Under the pieces are notes generated by a model that was given only the letters and a program-made list of their open reading frames with translations, was not told the DNA's origin and made no database searches. The position numbers and the translations under genes were made by a program. This document shows positions 39,061 to 49,004 of a stretch of 64,000 nt of DNA, one piece after another. Numbering within the stretch: the first letter of the stretch is position 1; every line of letters begins with the position of its first letter. This stretch comes from Oceaniglobus trochenteri (GTDB lineage: Bacteria > Pseudomonadota > Alphaproteobacteria > Rhodobacterales > Rhodobacteraceae): positions 1-64,000 of the forward strand of contig NZ_JACNMM010000003.1 in assembly GCF_020529025.1 (NCBI RefSeq). Direction: 5' to 3'.

Positions 39061-40287
39061 ATGACAAAGCGAACCGACATCCTGATCATCGGCGGCGGCC
39101 TCAACGGGGCCACCCTTGCGCTTGCCCTGGCCAGCGGCGGCTTCACCGTGACGCTGATCGACGGCAGGCCGCGCGAGATTCGGGCCGATCCTGCCTTTGA
39201 CGGGCGGAGCTATGCGCTGGCCCATGCCTCTTGCGCGATGCTGCGCGCCCTTGGCCTTTGGGAGGGGTTGCGCGACCTGGCGCAGCCGATCCTCGACATC
39301 AAGGTCAGCGACGGGCGCGCCGGCGAAGGGCCATCACCCTTCGTGCTGGAGTTCGATCATGCCGAGATCGAGGAAGGCCCCATGGGCCACATGGTCGAAG
39401 ACCGGCACCTGCGGCCCCACCTTCTGGATGCGCTGGATGCGACACCGGGCATCACCGCCCTTTCCGGGCGCAGCGTCACGGCGCAATCCGTTGACGATAG
39501 AGGTGTCAGCGTCACGCTGGACGATGGTTCGGCCTGTCGCGCCGCCTTGCTGATCGGCTGTGACGGGCGCAACAGCGGCACCGCGCGGCGGGCCGGCATC
39601 CGCTATACCGGGTGGAGCTATGGGCAGACCGCGCTGGTCACGGCCATCGCCCACGGCCAGCCGCACAACGGCATCGCGCATCAGTTCTTCATGCCGGAAG
39701 GTCCGCTGGCCATCCTGCCGCTCAGGGGCAATCGCTGCTCGATCGTCTGGACCGAATCCGACGCCGACGCCGCCCGGATCAACCCCCTTCCGCCCGAGGA
39801 ATACCTGGCGCACCTGCGGCCCCGCTTCGGCGATTTCCTGGGCGATATCGCACTGGCGGGGGAACGGTTTACCTATCCGCTGTCGCTGTCGCTGGCGCAG
39901 TCGATGATCGCCCCCCGGCTGGCTCTGTGCGGCGATGCGGCCCACGGGATGCACCCCATTGCCGGCCAGGGGCTGAACGCCGGGCTGAAGGACATCGCCG
40001 CCCTGGCCGAGGTTCTGACCGACGCCCAGCGGCGGGGCGAGGATTTCGGGCGCAGCGACGTGCTGGAGCGCTATCAGCAATGGCGCCGGTTCGACATCGC
40101 GTCGATGGCTCTGGCTACCGATACCTTCAACCGGCTGTTTTCCAATGACAACCCGCTCTTGCGCGGCCTGCGGGACCTGGGGCTGGGGGCGGTGAACGCC
40201 CTTCCCCGCCTGCGGCGCGGCTTCATCCGCGAGGCGGCGGGCCTGACCGGCGATCGGCCAAGGCTGCTGGAAGGCCGCCCCCTCTAG
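39061..40287 (+). CDS. UbiH/UbiF-family FAD monooxygenase (ubiquinone biosynthesis)
   Basis: The 408-residue protein begins with an FAD-binding site (DILIIGGGLNGATLALALASGG), has VEDRHLRPHLLDAL, a DGRNSGTARR motif and ALCGDAAHGMHPIAGQGLNAGL. These mark ubiquinone ring hydroxylases of the UbiH/UbiF/UbiI group. Which carbon is hydroxylated cannot be told by eye. The start at 39061 is chosen over long upstream open frames because the FAD motif needs to be near the N-terminus. It ends at a terminator shared with the bc1 operon. Confidence 0.9.
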   Translation: MTKRTDILIIGGGLNGATLALALASGGFTVTLIDGRPREIRADPAFDGRSYALAHASCAMLRALGLWEGLRDLAQPILDIKVSDGRAGEGPSPFVLEFDHAEIEEGPMGHMVEDRHLRPHLLDALDATPGITALSGRSVTAQSVDDRGVSVTLDDGSACRAALLIGCDGRNSGTARRAGIRYTGWSYGQTALVTAIAHGQPHNGIAHQFFMPEGPLAILPLRGNRCSIVWTESDADAARINPLPPEEYLAHLRPRFGDFLGDIALAGERFTYPLSLSLAQSMIAPRLALCGDAAHGMHPIAGQGLNAGLKDIAALAEVLTDAQRRGEDFGRSDVLERYQQWRRFDIASMALATDTFNRLFSNDNPLLRGLRDLGLGAVNALPRLRRGFIREAAGLTGDRPRLLEGRPL

Positions 40288-40311
40288 CCGCCCCGCAAGA
40301 CCCCGGAAACG

Positions 40312-40343
40312 AAAAAGGCGCGCCCCGCATGGGACGCGCCTTT
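40312..40343. terminator. bidirectional terminator between UbiH-type gene and petC
   Basis: AAAGGCGCG...CCC pairs with GGG...CGCGCCTTT (one mismatch) between two convergent stop codons, with A and T runs on the two sides. Confidence 0.75.
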
Positions 40344-40364
40344 CTCAATTCATCTGCGACCCGC

Positions 40365-41180
40365 TCAGTCGGCTGCCGCTTCGGTCTTGCGGCCACCCTT
40401 GATGGGTGCCCAGATCCGCTTGTTCGTCAGGTACAGAAGCGCCGCCAGGATGACCAGCATCAGCACACCGACGAAACCGGCCTGCTTGCGCGCCATCATT
40501 TTGGGTTCTGCCGTCCACATCAGGAAGGCGGCGACGTCTTCGGCCATGTGATGCGCCTCGGCCGAATGGCCATCGGCGAATTCGACCGCATCATCATAGA
40601 GCGGCGGCGACATGGCAATCCAGCCGCCCGGGAAGGCGGTGTTTTCATAAAGGACCGAACCCGCCTGTTCCTTTTCCTCGCCGGTGTAGGAGGTCAGGAT
40701 GTTGACGATATACTCGGGCCCGCCGATCCCCTTCACGAACTGGTTGATCCCCAGACCGTAAGGCCCGTGGAACCCTGCCCGCGCCTTCGCCATCAGCGAA
40801 AGGTCTGGTGCGTTCGACATGCCGGACTTGGGGAAATGGTCGGTGGGCTTGCGCGGGCGGAAATCGCCTTCGCCGTCTTCCAGCTCGGGGTCGAAGATCT
40901 CGTAGAACGCGGCATAGGCGTTCACCTGATCCTCGGGCAGGTGCGGCCCCCCCTCATCGGCGAGCGAGCGGAGCGGAACGAACTGCAACCCGTGGCAGGC
41001 CGAGCAGATCTCGGTATAGACCTGCAGACCGCGCTGAAGCTGGTTCTGGTCGAACTTGCCGAAGGGGCCTTCGAAGGAAAAGTCCACATCATGGATATGC
41101 GGGGTATCCCCGGCGGCCAGGGCCGCCCCCGAGGACAGTCCGAATGCCAGAGTTGCGGCAATGGTAAGCTGCTTGAGCAT
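40365..41180 (-). CDS. petC: cytochrome c1 of the bc1 complex
   Basis: The 271-residue protein has a cleaved signal peptide ([18 protein letters not shown]) and the haem c site CSACHG (Cys59, Cys62, His63). Later it has [15 protein letters not shown] and [13 protein letters not shown], and one C-terminal anchor helix ([14 protein letters not shown]). It passes electrons from the Rieske protein to cytochrome c. It is the last gene of the petABC operon. The start at 41180 has AAAGGA upstream; seven more residues are possible to 41201. Confidence 0.96.
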   Translation of the reverse strand: MLKQLTIAATLAFGLSSGAALAAGDTPHIHDVDFSFEGPFGKFDQNQLQRGLQVYTEICSACHGLQFVPLRSLADEGGPHLPEDQVNAYAAFYEIFDPELEDGEGDFRPRKPTDHFPKSGMSNAPDLSLMAKARAGFHGPYGLGINQFVKGIGGPEYIVNILTSYTGEEKEQAGSVLYENTAFPGGWIAMSPPLYDDAVEFADGHSAEAHHMAEDVAAFLMWTAEPKMMARKQAGFVGVLMLVILAALLYLTNKRIWAPIKGGRKTEAAAD

Positions 41181-41197
41181 CTCGATGCAGTCCTTTC

Positions 41198-42541
41198 TCA
41201 CTCGGCCGGCTTGACCAGGGTTTTCGTGCCCCCGGTTTGCGGATCATAGTGCGCGTTGAAGTCTTCTTCGATGGTGGCCGGTTGCGCCAGCGGCTTCTCG
41301 ATCACGCCCAGAAGCGGCAGGATGATCAGGAAATAGGCGAACCAGTAGGCCGCACCGATAAGCGAGATGGTGGCATAGGGCTCTTCCGCGGGCATGGCAC
41401 CGCACCACATCAGCACCATGAAATCGACGCAAAGCAGGGCGAACCACCACTTGAACATCGGGCGATACCGGCCCGACCGCACCGACGAGGTGTCAAGCCA
41501 GGGCGCCAGGGCCATCACGAAGATGGCGCCGAACATGGCCAGCACGCCGAAGAACTTGGCGTCGATGATGCCACCGGTGATGAACGACGCGAACTGCACC
41601 GCCCAGACATCCGAGGTGAAGGCCCGCAGGATCGCGTAGAACGGCAGATAATACCATTCGGGCACGATGTGGGCCGGCGTGGCCAGCGGGTTCGCCTCGA
41701 TGTAGTTGTCGGGGTGACCCAGGTAGTTGGGCATGAAGCCCACCACGGCGAAGAACACCGCCAGGACAATCGCCAGGGCGAACAGATCCTTCAGCACGAA
41801 ATAGGGCCAGAACGGCAGCGTGTCCTTCTCGGCCTCGGCCTTCGAGGTGCGGCGCACCTCAACCCCGGTGGGGTTGTTGTTGCCGGTGGTGTGGAAGGCC
41901 CAGATGTGGACGATCACGAGGCCGGCAATCACGAAGGGCAGCAGGTAATGCAGCGAGAAGAAGCGCGTCAGCGTGGCGTTGTCGACGGCAGGCCCGCCCA
42001 GCAGCCACTGCTGCAGCGATTCACCCACGAAGGGGATGGCGCCGAACAGGCCGGTGATCACGGTGGCCCCCCAGAACGACATCTGGCCCCAGGGCAGAAC
42101 GTAGCCAAGGAAACCGGTGGCCATCATCAGGAGGTAGATCAGCATGCCGATGATCCAGGTCACCTCGCGCGGCTCCTTGTACGACCCGTAATAGAGGCCG
42201 CGGAAGATGTGCAGATAGACCGCGATGAAGAACAGCGACGCGCCGTTGGCGTGCATGTAGCGCAGCATGAACCCGCCGTTCACGTCGCGCATGATGTGCT
42301 CGACCGAGGCGAAGGCCAGCGAGGTGTCGGGGGTATAGTGCATCACCAGGACGATGCCGGTGACGATCTGCAATGCCAGGCAGAAGGTCAGAACGATGCC
42401 CCAGATCCACATCCAGTTCAGGTTCTTGGGGGTGGGGATCATGATCGTGTCGTAGAGGACGCCGATCACCGGCAGGCGGCGGTGAAGCCACTTTTCGCCA
42501 CCGGTCTTCGGCTCGTAATGGTCGTGCGGGATTCCAGCCAT
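41198..42541 (-). CDS. petB: cytochrome b of the bc1 complex
   Basis: The 447-residue membrane protein has eight helices with the haem histidines in [22 protein letters not shown] and [25 protein letters not shown]. It also has the [15 protein letters not shown] (PEWY) motif of the quinol-oxidation site. It forms the quinone-reactive core of the bc1 complex and is read between petA and petC. Confidence 0.97.
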   Translation of the reverse strand: MAGIPHDHYEPKTGGEKWLHRRLPVIGVLYDTIMIPTPKNLNWMWIWGIVLTFCLALQIVTGIVLVMHYTPDTSLAFASVEHIMRDVNGGFMLRYMHANGASLFFIAVYLHIFRGLYYGSYKEPREVTWIIGMLIYLLMMATGFLGYVLPWGQMSFWGATVITGLFGAIPFVGESLQQWLLGGPAVDNATLTRFFSLHYLLPFVIAGLVIVHIWAFHTTGNNNPTGVEVRRTSKAEAEKDTLPFWPYFVLKDLFALAIVLAVFFAVVGFMPNYLGHPDNYIEANPLATPAHIVPEWYYLPFYAILRAFTSDVWAVQFASFITGGIIDAKFFGVLAMFGAIFVMALAPWLDTSSVRSGRYRPMFKWWFALLCVDFMVLMWCGAMPAEEPYATISLIGAAYWFAYFLIILPLLGVIEKPLAQPATIEEDFNAHYDPQTGGTKTLVKPAE

Positions 42542-42552
42542 CTTATGCTCCG

Positions 42553-43125
42553 TTATCCGAGGACGAGAGTGGATTCACCGTCGAACGCAGCGACGGGAAC
42601 CAGCAGGTTCTTGGGGGCCGGACCCTTGCGGATGCGCCCGGCGGTATCATAGTGCGACCCGTGGCAGGGGCAGAACCAGCCGCCGAAATCGCCCGCGTCG
42701 CCCAGCGGAACGCAACCGAGGTGCGTGCAGACGCCGATCATCACCAGCCATTCGCCGTCTTCCGACAGGGCACGGTTCGCATCCGAGGCATCGGCGGCGT
42801 TCGCCAGGTTTTCGTTCTCCGAGTTCGGATCGGGCAGTTCCGATACGTCGACCTCGCGCGCGGCTTCGATTTCCTCGGGCGTGCGGCGGCGGATGAACAC
42901 CGGCTTGCCCAGCCACTTGACGGTCAGCTGGGTGCCCGGTTCGACGCCGCTGACATCCACACGGATGCTGCTCAGCGCCTGGACATCGGCCGAGGGGTTC
43001 ATCTGATTGACCAGCGGCCAGACGGCGGCCCCCGCAACGACGACACCGGCGCCACCGGTTGCATAATACAGGAAATCGCGGCGCGTGCCTTCGGGATCAT
43101 CTGCGTGGGACACGGCATTCTCCAT
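42553..43125 (-). CDS. petA: ubiquinol-cytochrome c reductase Rieske subunit
   Basis: The 190-residue protein has a twin-arginine motif ([15 protein letters not shown]) and membrane anchor, then two cluster-binding motifs: CTHLGC (Cys133, His135, Cys138) and CPCHGSHYD (Cys152, Cys154, His155). It carries the [2Fe-2S] cluster that accepts the first quinol electron. It leads the petABC operon, with an 11-base gap to petB. Its start is about 200 bases from a divergent LOG-family gene. Confidence 0.97.
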   Translation of the reverse strand: MENAVSHADDPEGTRRDFLYYATGGAGVVVAGAAVWPLVNQMNPSADVQALSSIRVDVSGVEPGTQLTVKWLGKPVFIRRRTPEEIEAAREVDVSELPDPNSENENLANAADASDANRALSEDGEWLVMIGVCTHLGCVPLGDAGDFGGWFCPCHGSHYDTAGRIRKGPAPKNLLVPVAAFDGESTLVLG

Positions 43126-43327
43126 CTTCTGGCCCGCTGACGGGCGAATACATTCACCCCCCGCTGTCCTGCGGGGTTGTTACTCTGCCGTTTCTTAGCG
43201 AGGAGTCCTTGGCGCGTCCAGCGGACAAAGGCGCACATCTTGCATTGTTGCCGCCAATCATCGCACTTCTGGCCTTGGCGGGCGTTCCGCGCTAGGTGTC
43301 GAAACGACAACAACAGAAAGCCCAACG

Positions 43328-44173
43328 ATGCAGGATCACCGAAATTCGCCTTTTCGACACGCCCGTGAGGATATGCAGAAGGCGGATCAGACCCCGGACA
43401 CCCCGCAGACCCGGGCACCGTCCTATCGGCTGGCCTTCGACGACAACACCTTCCTGTGCCGGGACGAGCTGCGCCCGGTGCGTCTTCAGCTTGAACTGCT
43501 CAAACCCGAGCTTTTGCTGACCGAAGCCGGAATCGAATCGACCGTCGTGCTGTTCGGCGGGGCGCGCATTCCCGAACCGGCCAGGGCCGATACCGCGCGC
43601 ACCGAAACCCTGGCGGCGCTGTCGCGCTACTATGACGAAGCGCGCGAATTCGCCCGCCTGATGACCCTGCGTTCAATGGAGGGCGGCGGCCATGACGACG
43701 TGATCGTTACCGGCGGCGGACCGGGGGTGATGGAGGCAGGGAACCGCGGCGCGGTGGACGCCGGTGGGCGGTCGATCGGGCTGAACATCGTGCTGCCCCA
43801 CGAACAGGCGCCGAACGAATATGTCACGCCGGGGCTGTGCTTCAACTTCCATTACTTCGCGATCCGCAAGATGCATTTCCTGATGCGGGCGCGGGCCGTC
43901 TGCATCTTTCCGGGCGGCTTTGGCACCCTGGACGAGATGTTCGAGGCGCTGACCCTGATCCAGACCGGGCGGATGGAGCGGGTGCCGTTCCTCCTCTTCG
44001 GGCGCGAATTCTGGGAAAGGATCATCAACTGGGATGCCCTGTCGGATGCCGGCACGATTTCGGCCGAAGACCTGGACCTTTTCCGATTCGTCGAAAACGC
44101 CGCCGAGGCGATCGAGGCGATCGACACCTGGCCGGGCGCCGGGACAAAGCGTCAGGACATTCCCGGGCGCTGA
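43328..44173 (+). CDS. LOG-family protein (nucleoside monophosphate phosphoribohydrolase-like)
   Basis: The 281-residue protein has GGARIPEPA, VTGGGPGVMEAGNRGA and the hallmark PGGFGTLDEMFE motif of the TIGR00730/LOG group, once called lysine decarboxylase-like. Members cleave the N-glycosidic bond of nucleoside monophosphates; plant ones activate cytokinin. This one is of the longer bacterial type. Its last 22 bases overlap the convergent ribbon-helix-helix gene. Confidence 0.9.
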   Translation: MQDHRNSPFRHAREDMQKADQTPDTPQTRAPSYRLAFDDNTFLCRDELRPVRLQLELLKPELLLTEAGIESTVVLFGGARIPEPARADTARTETLAALSRYYDEAREFARLMTLRSMEGGGHDDVIVTGGGPGVMEAGNRGAVDAGGRSIGLNIVLPHEQAPNEYVTPGLCFNFHYFAIRKMHFLMRARAVCIFPGGFGTLDEMFEALTLIQTGRMERVPFLLFGREFWERIINWDALSDAGTISAEDLDLFRFVENAAEAIEAIDTWPGAGTKRQDIPGR

Positions 44174-44610
44174 TCGACCGGCGGGTCGCCATACCCCATC
44201 TGCCGCCGGACCTGAAAGGCATTGCCGTGGCCGGGAAAGGGCTGGCCGAACCGGCGGGCGAGAGTCAGGTGGCTGTAGCCAAGTTCGGACCCCTTGCAGA
44301 GCCGCGCGCCGCTGTCGATGGCATAAAGGACCAGCCCGCCCCCGGCCTCGCGCAGCGTGAACCCCTTCCGCGCGAGGGCGGATTGCAATGCCTCCCAACT
44401 TTCCGAGAAGGCCAGTTCGTCAGCGAGAAGCGACCGCAAGGGAGCGACGAGCGCCTCATCGCTCCTGCCGTCGCTCTTCGCGCTGCAGCGGCGGCGCAGA
44501 TCCCTTGCAATCGCATCCCTGACGATCTGGCCTGGCGTCACATCCTCGCGCGCCGCGATCTCTTCCAGCGCGCGGACCATTTCATCGGGCATTTTCAAGG
44601 TCATTTCCAT
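44152..44610 (-). CDS. ribbon-helix-helix protein with relaxase-like C-terminal domain
   Basis: The 152-residue protein starts MEMTLKMPDEMVRALEEIA with a CopG/MetJ-type RHH pattern to about residue 40. Residues 70-135 (ESWEALQSALARKGFTLRE, GGGLVLYAIDSGARLCKGSELG, LTLARRFGQPF) look like the C-terminal domain found in mobilisation relaxases. This is recognised by pattern only. It may be a DNA-binding regulator or a domesticated mobilisation fragment. It overlaps the LOG gene tail by 22 bases and lies 33 bases ahead of rlmN on the same strand. Confidence 0.65.
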   Translation of the reverse strand: MEMTLKMPDEMVRALEEIAAREDVTPGQIVRDAIARDLRRRCSAKSDGRSDEALVAPLRSLLADELAFSESWEALQSALARKGFTLREAGGGLVLYAIDSGARLCKGSELGYSHLTLARRFGQPFPGHGNAFQVRRQMGYGDPPVDQRPGMS

Positions 44611-44643
44611 GACCCCAGAGAACCCCAGATGGGTTAAGGAAGC

Positions 44644-45819
44644 CTAAAGCCGGGCCGCTTCCACGCGGCGCGGCTTGCGGGCCCTTTCGCTTTCGCTTTT
44701 CAACTGCCCGCAGGCGGCCATGATATCCTCGCCCCGAGGCTTGCGGATCGGCGAGGCATAGCCGGCCTTGTAGATGATATCGGCGAAGGCGCGGATCCGG
44801 TTGTTCGACGACCGTTGATAGGGCGCACCGGGCCATTCGTTGAAGGGGATCAGGTTGATCTTGGCGGGAATGCCCTTGATCAGTTCGATCAGGCGGTGGG
44901 CATCCTCGTCGCTGTCGTTCACGTCCTTCAGCATGACGTATTCGAAGGTGATCCTCTCGGAATTGCTCACCTTGGGATAGCTGCGCAGCGCCTCGAGCAG
45001 TTCGGCGATGTTCCATTTCTTGTTGATCGGCACCAGCCTGTCGCGCACCTCGTTGGTGGTGGCGTGGAAGGACACCGCCAGAAGACAGCCGATTTCTTCG
45101 GCGGTGCGGGCGATTTCGGGCACCACACCGCTGGTCGAAAGGGTGATCCGGCGGCGCGACAGGGAAATCCCCTCGGGGTCCATGGTGATCTTCATGGCGT
45201 CGCGCACGGATTCGAAGTTGTAAAGCGGTTCGCCCATCCCCATCAGCACGATATTGGACAGCAGGCGCTGTTCGTCGTGGGGGTGGTGCCCCGGTTCGGG
45301 CCATTCTCCCAGGTCGTCGCGGGCCAGCATCACCTGTCCGACGATTTCGCCGGGCGTCAGGTTGCGCACCAACCGCTGGGTCCCGGTGTGGCAGAACGAA
45401 CAGGTCAACGTGCAACCGACCTGCGAACTGATGCAAAGCGTGCCGCGCCCCTCTTCGGGAATATAGACGGTTTCAACCTCGTGTCCGCCGGCGATGCGCA
45501 CCAGGTACTTGCGGGTGCCGTCGGCGCTGACGTGGCGCTCCACCACCTCGGGAATCTCGATCACGAAGGTTTCGGCCAGCAGCTCGCGATAGGATTTCGC
45601 CAGGTTGGTCATCGCGGCAAAGTCGCGCACGCCCTTCTGGTAGATCCATTGCCACACCTGCCCTGTGCGCATCTTCGCCTGTTTTTCCGGTGTTCCCGCC
45701 GCGATCAGCGCATCGCGCATGCCGTCGCGCGTCAGCCCCACAAGGTTGACGGGGCCGCCTTCGGGCAGCTTGCGCGGAAGGGTCAGAAGATCCTGCGTGA
45801 TGGGCGCGGGCGCGGGCAT
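44644..45819 (-). CDS. rlmN: 23S rRNA (adenine2503-C2)-methyltransferase
   Basis: The 391-residue radical-SAM enzyme has the CxxxCxxC cluster motif at Cys136, Cys140 and Cys143 ([15 protein letters not shown]), [11 protein letters not shown], and the catalytic Cys370 in [11 protein letters not shown]. It methylates A2503 of 23S rRNA and A37 of some tRNAs. It is read after a small membrane-protein gene with an 82-base gap. Confidence 0.96.
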   Translation of the reverse strand: MPAPAPITQDLLTLPRKLPEGGPVNLVGLTRDGMRDALIAAGTPEKQAKMRTGQVWQWIYQKGVRDFAAMTNLAKSYRELLAETFVIEIPEVVERHVSADGTRKYLVRIAGGHEVETVYIPEEGRGTLCISSQVGCTLTCSFCHTGTQRLVRNLTPGEIVGQVMLARDDLGEWPEPGHHPHDEQRLLSNIVLMGMGEPLYNFESVRDAMKITMDPEGISLSRRRITLSTSGVVPEIARTAEEIGCLLAVSFHATTNEVRDRLVPINKKWNIAELLEALRSYPKVSNSERITFEYVMLKDVNDSDEDAHRLIELIKGIPAKINLIPFNEWPGAPYQRSSNNRIRAFADIIYKAGYASPIRKPRGEDIMAACGQLKSESERARKPRRVEAARL

Positions 45820-45901
45820 GGCGAAACCTCCGGGGTTGAATGCACTGCCTATATGGGATTCGCGCGCCGATTACAAAGCATGGTGCGCGATGACGCCGCG
45901 A

Positions 45902-46117
45902 TCAATCCTGTTGTCGCCCATAGCGGGCGGGCAGACCATCGGGCAGGTCGTCCCCTTCGCCCGCGCCGTGCCAGGCGAACCCCACCAGGAAGGCGACGAT
46001 GGCCAGGAGCAGCGGAATGATCAGCGGGCCGACAAGGGAAACGGCACAGTCCGGCAGCATGCCCAGAAGGGCCAGGCCATCCGAAAGGTCGGGGACACGA
46101 CAAAGCAGCGCGGTCAT
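45902..46117 (-). CDS. small membrane protein of unknown function
   Basis: The 71-residue product starts MTALLCRVPDLSDGLALLG and has one strong hydrophobic helix (VGPLIIPLLLAIVAFLVGFAW) with a charged tail ending ARYGRQQD. A GGGGTGG site precedes the start. It may be co-read with rlmN. I do not recognise a family, and as a short gene it is less certain than its neighbours. Confidence 0.55.
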   Translation of the reverse strand: MTALLCRVPDLSDGLALLGMLPDCAVSLVGPLIIPLLLAIVAFLVGFAWHGAGEGDDLPDGLPARYGRQQD

Positions 46118-46319
46118 GGCGCCACCCCGACAGCCCCGGTTCGGCAGGGTCGTTCATGGCGGCTGGTTTCAGGGCAGACGGGGGCAGGGGTAATCTTGGA
46201 AGTCATGGGAATCCGGGTTGTTGCTCGGATGTACCGATACCGAATTTCCTGGCCTCAATATGACCGGGCCTGCCTTTGTTCCGCCATGGTCTGGCGACCC
46301 GCCCGAAGGCGGGTCAGGC

Positions 46320-46850
46320 TCAGTTGGCGCAGCGCTTGGATGCTTCTTCCATCGCCGCGGTAAACCCGAAGAGCGAGAAGGTATCCTCGGTCTTGGTGCC
46401 GCGCGACGAACGGGCGGTCAGCACCGCTTCGGACCCGCGTTTCAGCGCCGCGACGATCTTGGCGTCCTCGTCATCCGAGGCGGGCCAGGCCCATTCGCCA
46501 TCGACGAAAAGTTCGAAGTTCGTGCCGCCCACATCCATGTTGACGGTCGAACCCGGCGCAAAGGGATAGCCGCCGGTGAACGAAACCTCACCGCGTGCGC
46601 CCGAGCCGGGACGGAAGCTGACGAACATCAGGATATCGCCGCGCCGTACGGCCACGACCCGCCCATCGCGCGAGTTCACGGTCTGCTTGGGGCTGGACAC
46701 GCTCCAGCATTCCTTGGGATCGTCCTCAACGAAAACGGCCCATGCGGTTTCGACGGCAACCCGGTTGGTGGATTCGGCCTGGGCGAAGGCACCGGTCGCC
46801 CCCGCCATCATCGCCATCGTCACACTCATACGTGCGAAGAATGAATTCAT
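46320..46850 (-). CDS. invasion-associated locus B (IalB) family protein
   Basis: The 176-residue protein has a signal peptide (MSVTMAMMAGATGAFAQA) and the IalB layout: AWAVFVEDDPKECWSVSSPK, RGDILMFVSFRPG, ASDDEDAKIVAALKRGSEAVLTARSSRGTKTEDTFSLFGF, with a late Cys. Periplasmic proteins of this group are common in Rhodobacterales and of unknown function. GAGGC precedes the start at 46850. The long upstream open frame on this strand overlaps the asparaginase gene and is rejected. Confidence 0.88.
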   Translation of the reverse strand: MNSFFARMSVTMAMMAGATGAFAQAESTNRVAVETAWAVFVEDDPKECWSVSSPKQTVNSRDGRVVAVRRGDILMFVSFRPGSGARGEVSFTGGYPFAPGSTVNMDVGGTNFELFVDGEWAWPASDDEDAKIVAALKRGSEAVLTARSSRGTKTEDTFSLFGFTAAMEEASKRCAN

Positions 46851-47027
46851 GTCAATCACAGCCTCCAGCTGCCTCTGCCTCTCGGGTCGCGCGCCTGACC
46901 CGTCTTGGCAGGTCTTGAACAGCACGGTTTCCTTTTCAACTCTGCGGTGCGACTTTAACGGCAAATCCGCCCGCAATAAAACCCCCCGTGGCGGAAAATC
47001 GCTTAACCGTGAAGGGATGAAGGCAAG

Positions 47028-48035
47028 ATGACAAAAGCGGAAACAATGGTCGAAGTCTGGCGCGGTGACCTGATCGAATCCGTGCACGCCGGGCATGGCG
47101 CGATCTGCGATGCGACGGGGCAGATCGTGCAGGCCTGGGGCGATCCGGGCGCGGTGATCTTTCCGCGATCCTCCTGCAAGATGTTGCAGGCGCTGCCGCT
47201 GGTGGAAAGCGGCGCGGCGCGGGCGGCGGGGCTGACCACGCGCCAACTGGCGCTGGCCTGCGCCTCGCATCAGGGGGCGCCGGTTCACGTTGATTCCGTG
47301 CGCGCCTGGCTGGGCGATCTGGGCATGGCCGACGGCGATCTGCGCTGCGGCACCGAGGTTTCGCGCGACACCGATCTCAAGCTCGAGATGATCCGCGCGC
47401 ACGATGAACCCTGCCAGGTGCACAACAATTGCTCGGGCAAACATGCCGGCTTCCTGACCCTGACCCGGCACCTGAAGGCCGGGCCCGAATATGTCGACAT
47501 TAACCATCCGGTGCAAAAGGTGGCCCGCGCAGCCTTTGAAGAGGTGACGGGCGTCGACAGCCCCGGATATGGCATCGACGGCTGTTCGGCGCCGAACTTT
47601 GCCACCACGGTGCAGGGGCTGGCCCATGCCATGGCCCGGTTCGCCGCCGCCCGCGATGGCCAGGGCGCCCGCGACTCCGCCATGGCGCAACTGCGCGAGG
47701 CGATGGCCGCCCACCCCGAACTGGTGGCGGGCGAAGGGCGGGCCTGCACCGAACTGATGCGCGCCATGGGCAATGGCGTGGCGATCAAGACCGGCGCCGA
47801 GGCCGTCTTCGTGGCCATGCTGCCCGAACGCGGGCTGGGCGTGGCGATCAAGATCGTGGATGGCGCGACGCGGGCCTCGGAATGTGCCATCGCGGCGATC
47901 CTGGTGGCGCTTGGCGTGCTCGATCCGGAACATCCGGCCACCCGGCGGCGGCTTGGCGTGCCGCTGCTGAACCGGGCGGGGCTCCAGGTGGGTGCGATCC
48001 GGCGCGCACCCGGTTTCTGCGCCGCCCCCCTCTAG
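47028..48035 (+). CDS. L-asparaginase II family protein
   Basis: The 335-residue protein matches the rhizobial-type asparaginase II family. Landmarks are VEVWRGDLIESVHAG, FPRSSCKMLQALPLVESGAA, ASHQGAPVH, HNNCSGKHAGFLT and YGIDGCSAPNFATTV, with the conserved Cys, Ser and Lys. It hydrolyses asparagine to aspartate and ammonia in the cytoplasm. AAGG lies just upstream of the start. It is convergent with serB, 27 bases apart. Confidence 0.9.
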   Translation: MTKAETMVEVWRGDLIESVHAGHGAICDATGQIVQAWGDPGAVIFPRSSCKMLQALPLVESGAARAAGLTTRQLALACASHQGAPVHVDSVRAWLGDLGMADGDLRCGTEVSRDTDLKLEMIRAHDEPCQVHNNCSGKHAGFLTLTRHLKAGPEYVDINHPVQKVARAAFEEVTGVDSPGYGIDGCSAPNFATTVQGLAHAMARFAAARDGQGARDSAMAQLREAMAAHPELVAGEGRACTELMRAMGNGVAIKTGAEAVFVAMLPERGLGVAIKIVDGATRASECAIAAILVALGVLDPEHPATRRRLGVPLLNRAGLQVGAIRRAPGFCAAPL

Positions 48036-48062
48036 GCGGCCGGGGCAGAAGGGCCAGCCGGA

Positions 48063-48941
48063 TCAGGGCGTGACGAATTCGTCCCGCGCATAGCCCTGCA
48101 GGAACAGCAGCGCCGACAGATCGCCGTGATCGATCCGGATGGCGGCCTTGGCGGCGACGGCGGGCTTGGCGTGCAGGGCAACGCCCATGCCCGCCGCGTT
48201 GATCATCGCCAGGTCGTTCGCGCCGTCTCCGACCGCCAGAACATCGTCGGGCGTGATCCCAAGGCGGGCGGTGATGTCGTGCAGCGCGTCCAGCTTGGCC
48301 TGCTGCCCCAGGATCGGTTCGCCCACCTGCCCTGTCAGCCTGTCGCCCTGCACCACCAGGGTGTTGGCGCGGTTCTCGTCGAACCCCAGACGTTCGGCGA
48401 TGCGCGCGGTGAACTGGGTAAAGCCCCCCGACACCAGCGCAGCATAGCCACCCTTCGCCTTCATGGTGGCCAGCAATTCGGCGCCACCCGGGGTCAGGGT
48501 GATGCGGGTGTTCAGCACCTCCTCGATCACCGAGATCGGCAGGTCGGCCAGCAGGCCAACCCGTTCGCGCAGGGCCGATTCGAAATCCAGCTCGCCGTTC
48601 ATGGCGCGGGCGGTGATGCCGGCCACATGGGCGCCCACCCCGGCGCAATCGGCCAGTTCGTCGATGCATTCCTGCCCGATCATGGTGCTGTCCATATCCG
48701 CGATCAGCAGGGTCTTGCGCCGATTCTCCAGCGGTTGAAACGCCAGGTCCACACCCTGGGCGCGCAGGGTCGCGCCCACCTCGGCCAGGTTGTCGGGGCG
48801 GCGTTCCAGCGCGAACTCGGCCGCTTCATCCGCCGCCAGCCATTGCGCATCCCCCCCGCCCCAGGCGTTGCGCAGCGAATCCACCAGCGCAGGGTCAAGC
48901 GCGGGGCGGGCGGGATCGGTCAGCAGGGTGGCGACAAACAT
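48063..48941 (-). CDS. serB: phosphoserine phosphatase
   Basis: The 292-residue protein has the HAD motif ADMDSTMIGQECIDELA with Asp82 and Asp84, then GELDFESALRERVGLL, VSGGFTQFTARIAERLG and AVGDGANDLAMINAAGMGVALHAKP. These are standard SerB landmarks. It makes serine in the last step of the phosphorylated pathway. The N-terminal part (about 70 residues) is a shortened ACT-like extension. It follows alkB on the same strand with a 63-base gap. Confidence 0.94.
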   Translation of the reverse strand: MFVATLLTDPARPALDPALVDSLRNAWGGGDAQWLAADEAAEFALERRPDNLAEVGATLRAQGVDLAFQPLENRRKTLLIADMDSTMIGQECIDELADCAGVGAHVAGITARAMNGELDFESALRERVGLLADLPISVIEEVLNTRITLTPGGAELLATMKAKGGYAALVSGGFTQFTARIAERLGFDENRANTLVVQGDRLTGQVGEPILGQQAKLDALHDITARLGITPDDVLAVGDGANDLAMINAAGMGVALHAKPAVAAKAAIRIDHGDLSALLFLQGYARDEFVTP

Positions 48942-49004
48942 GGCAGGTTCCTTGGCGCAATTTCCGGCGCGTTAAAACCACGGCGCAGCCCGGTTGCAAA
49001 GCCC

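Noticed and set aside
46851..47933. Upstream part of the long minus frame joined to the IalB-type gene
   Set aside because: It is antisense to the asparaginase gene. The IalB signal peptide start at 46850 is well placed.
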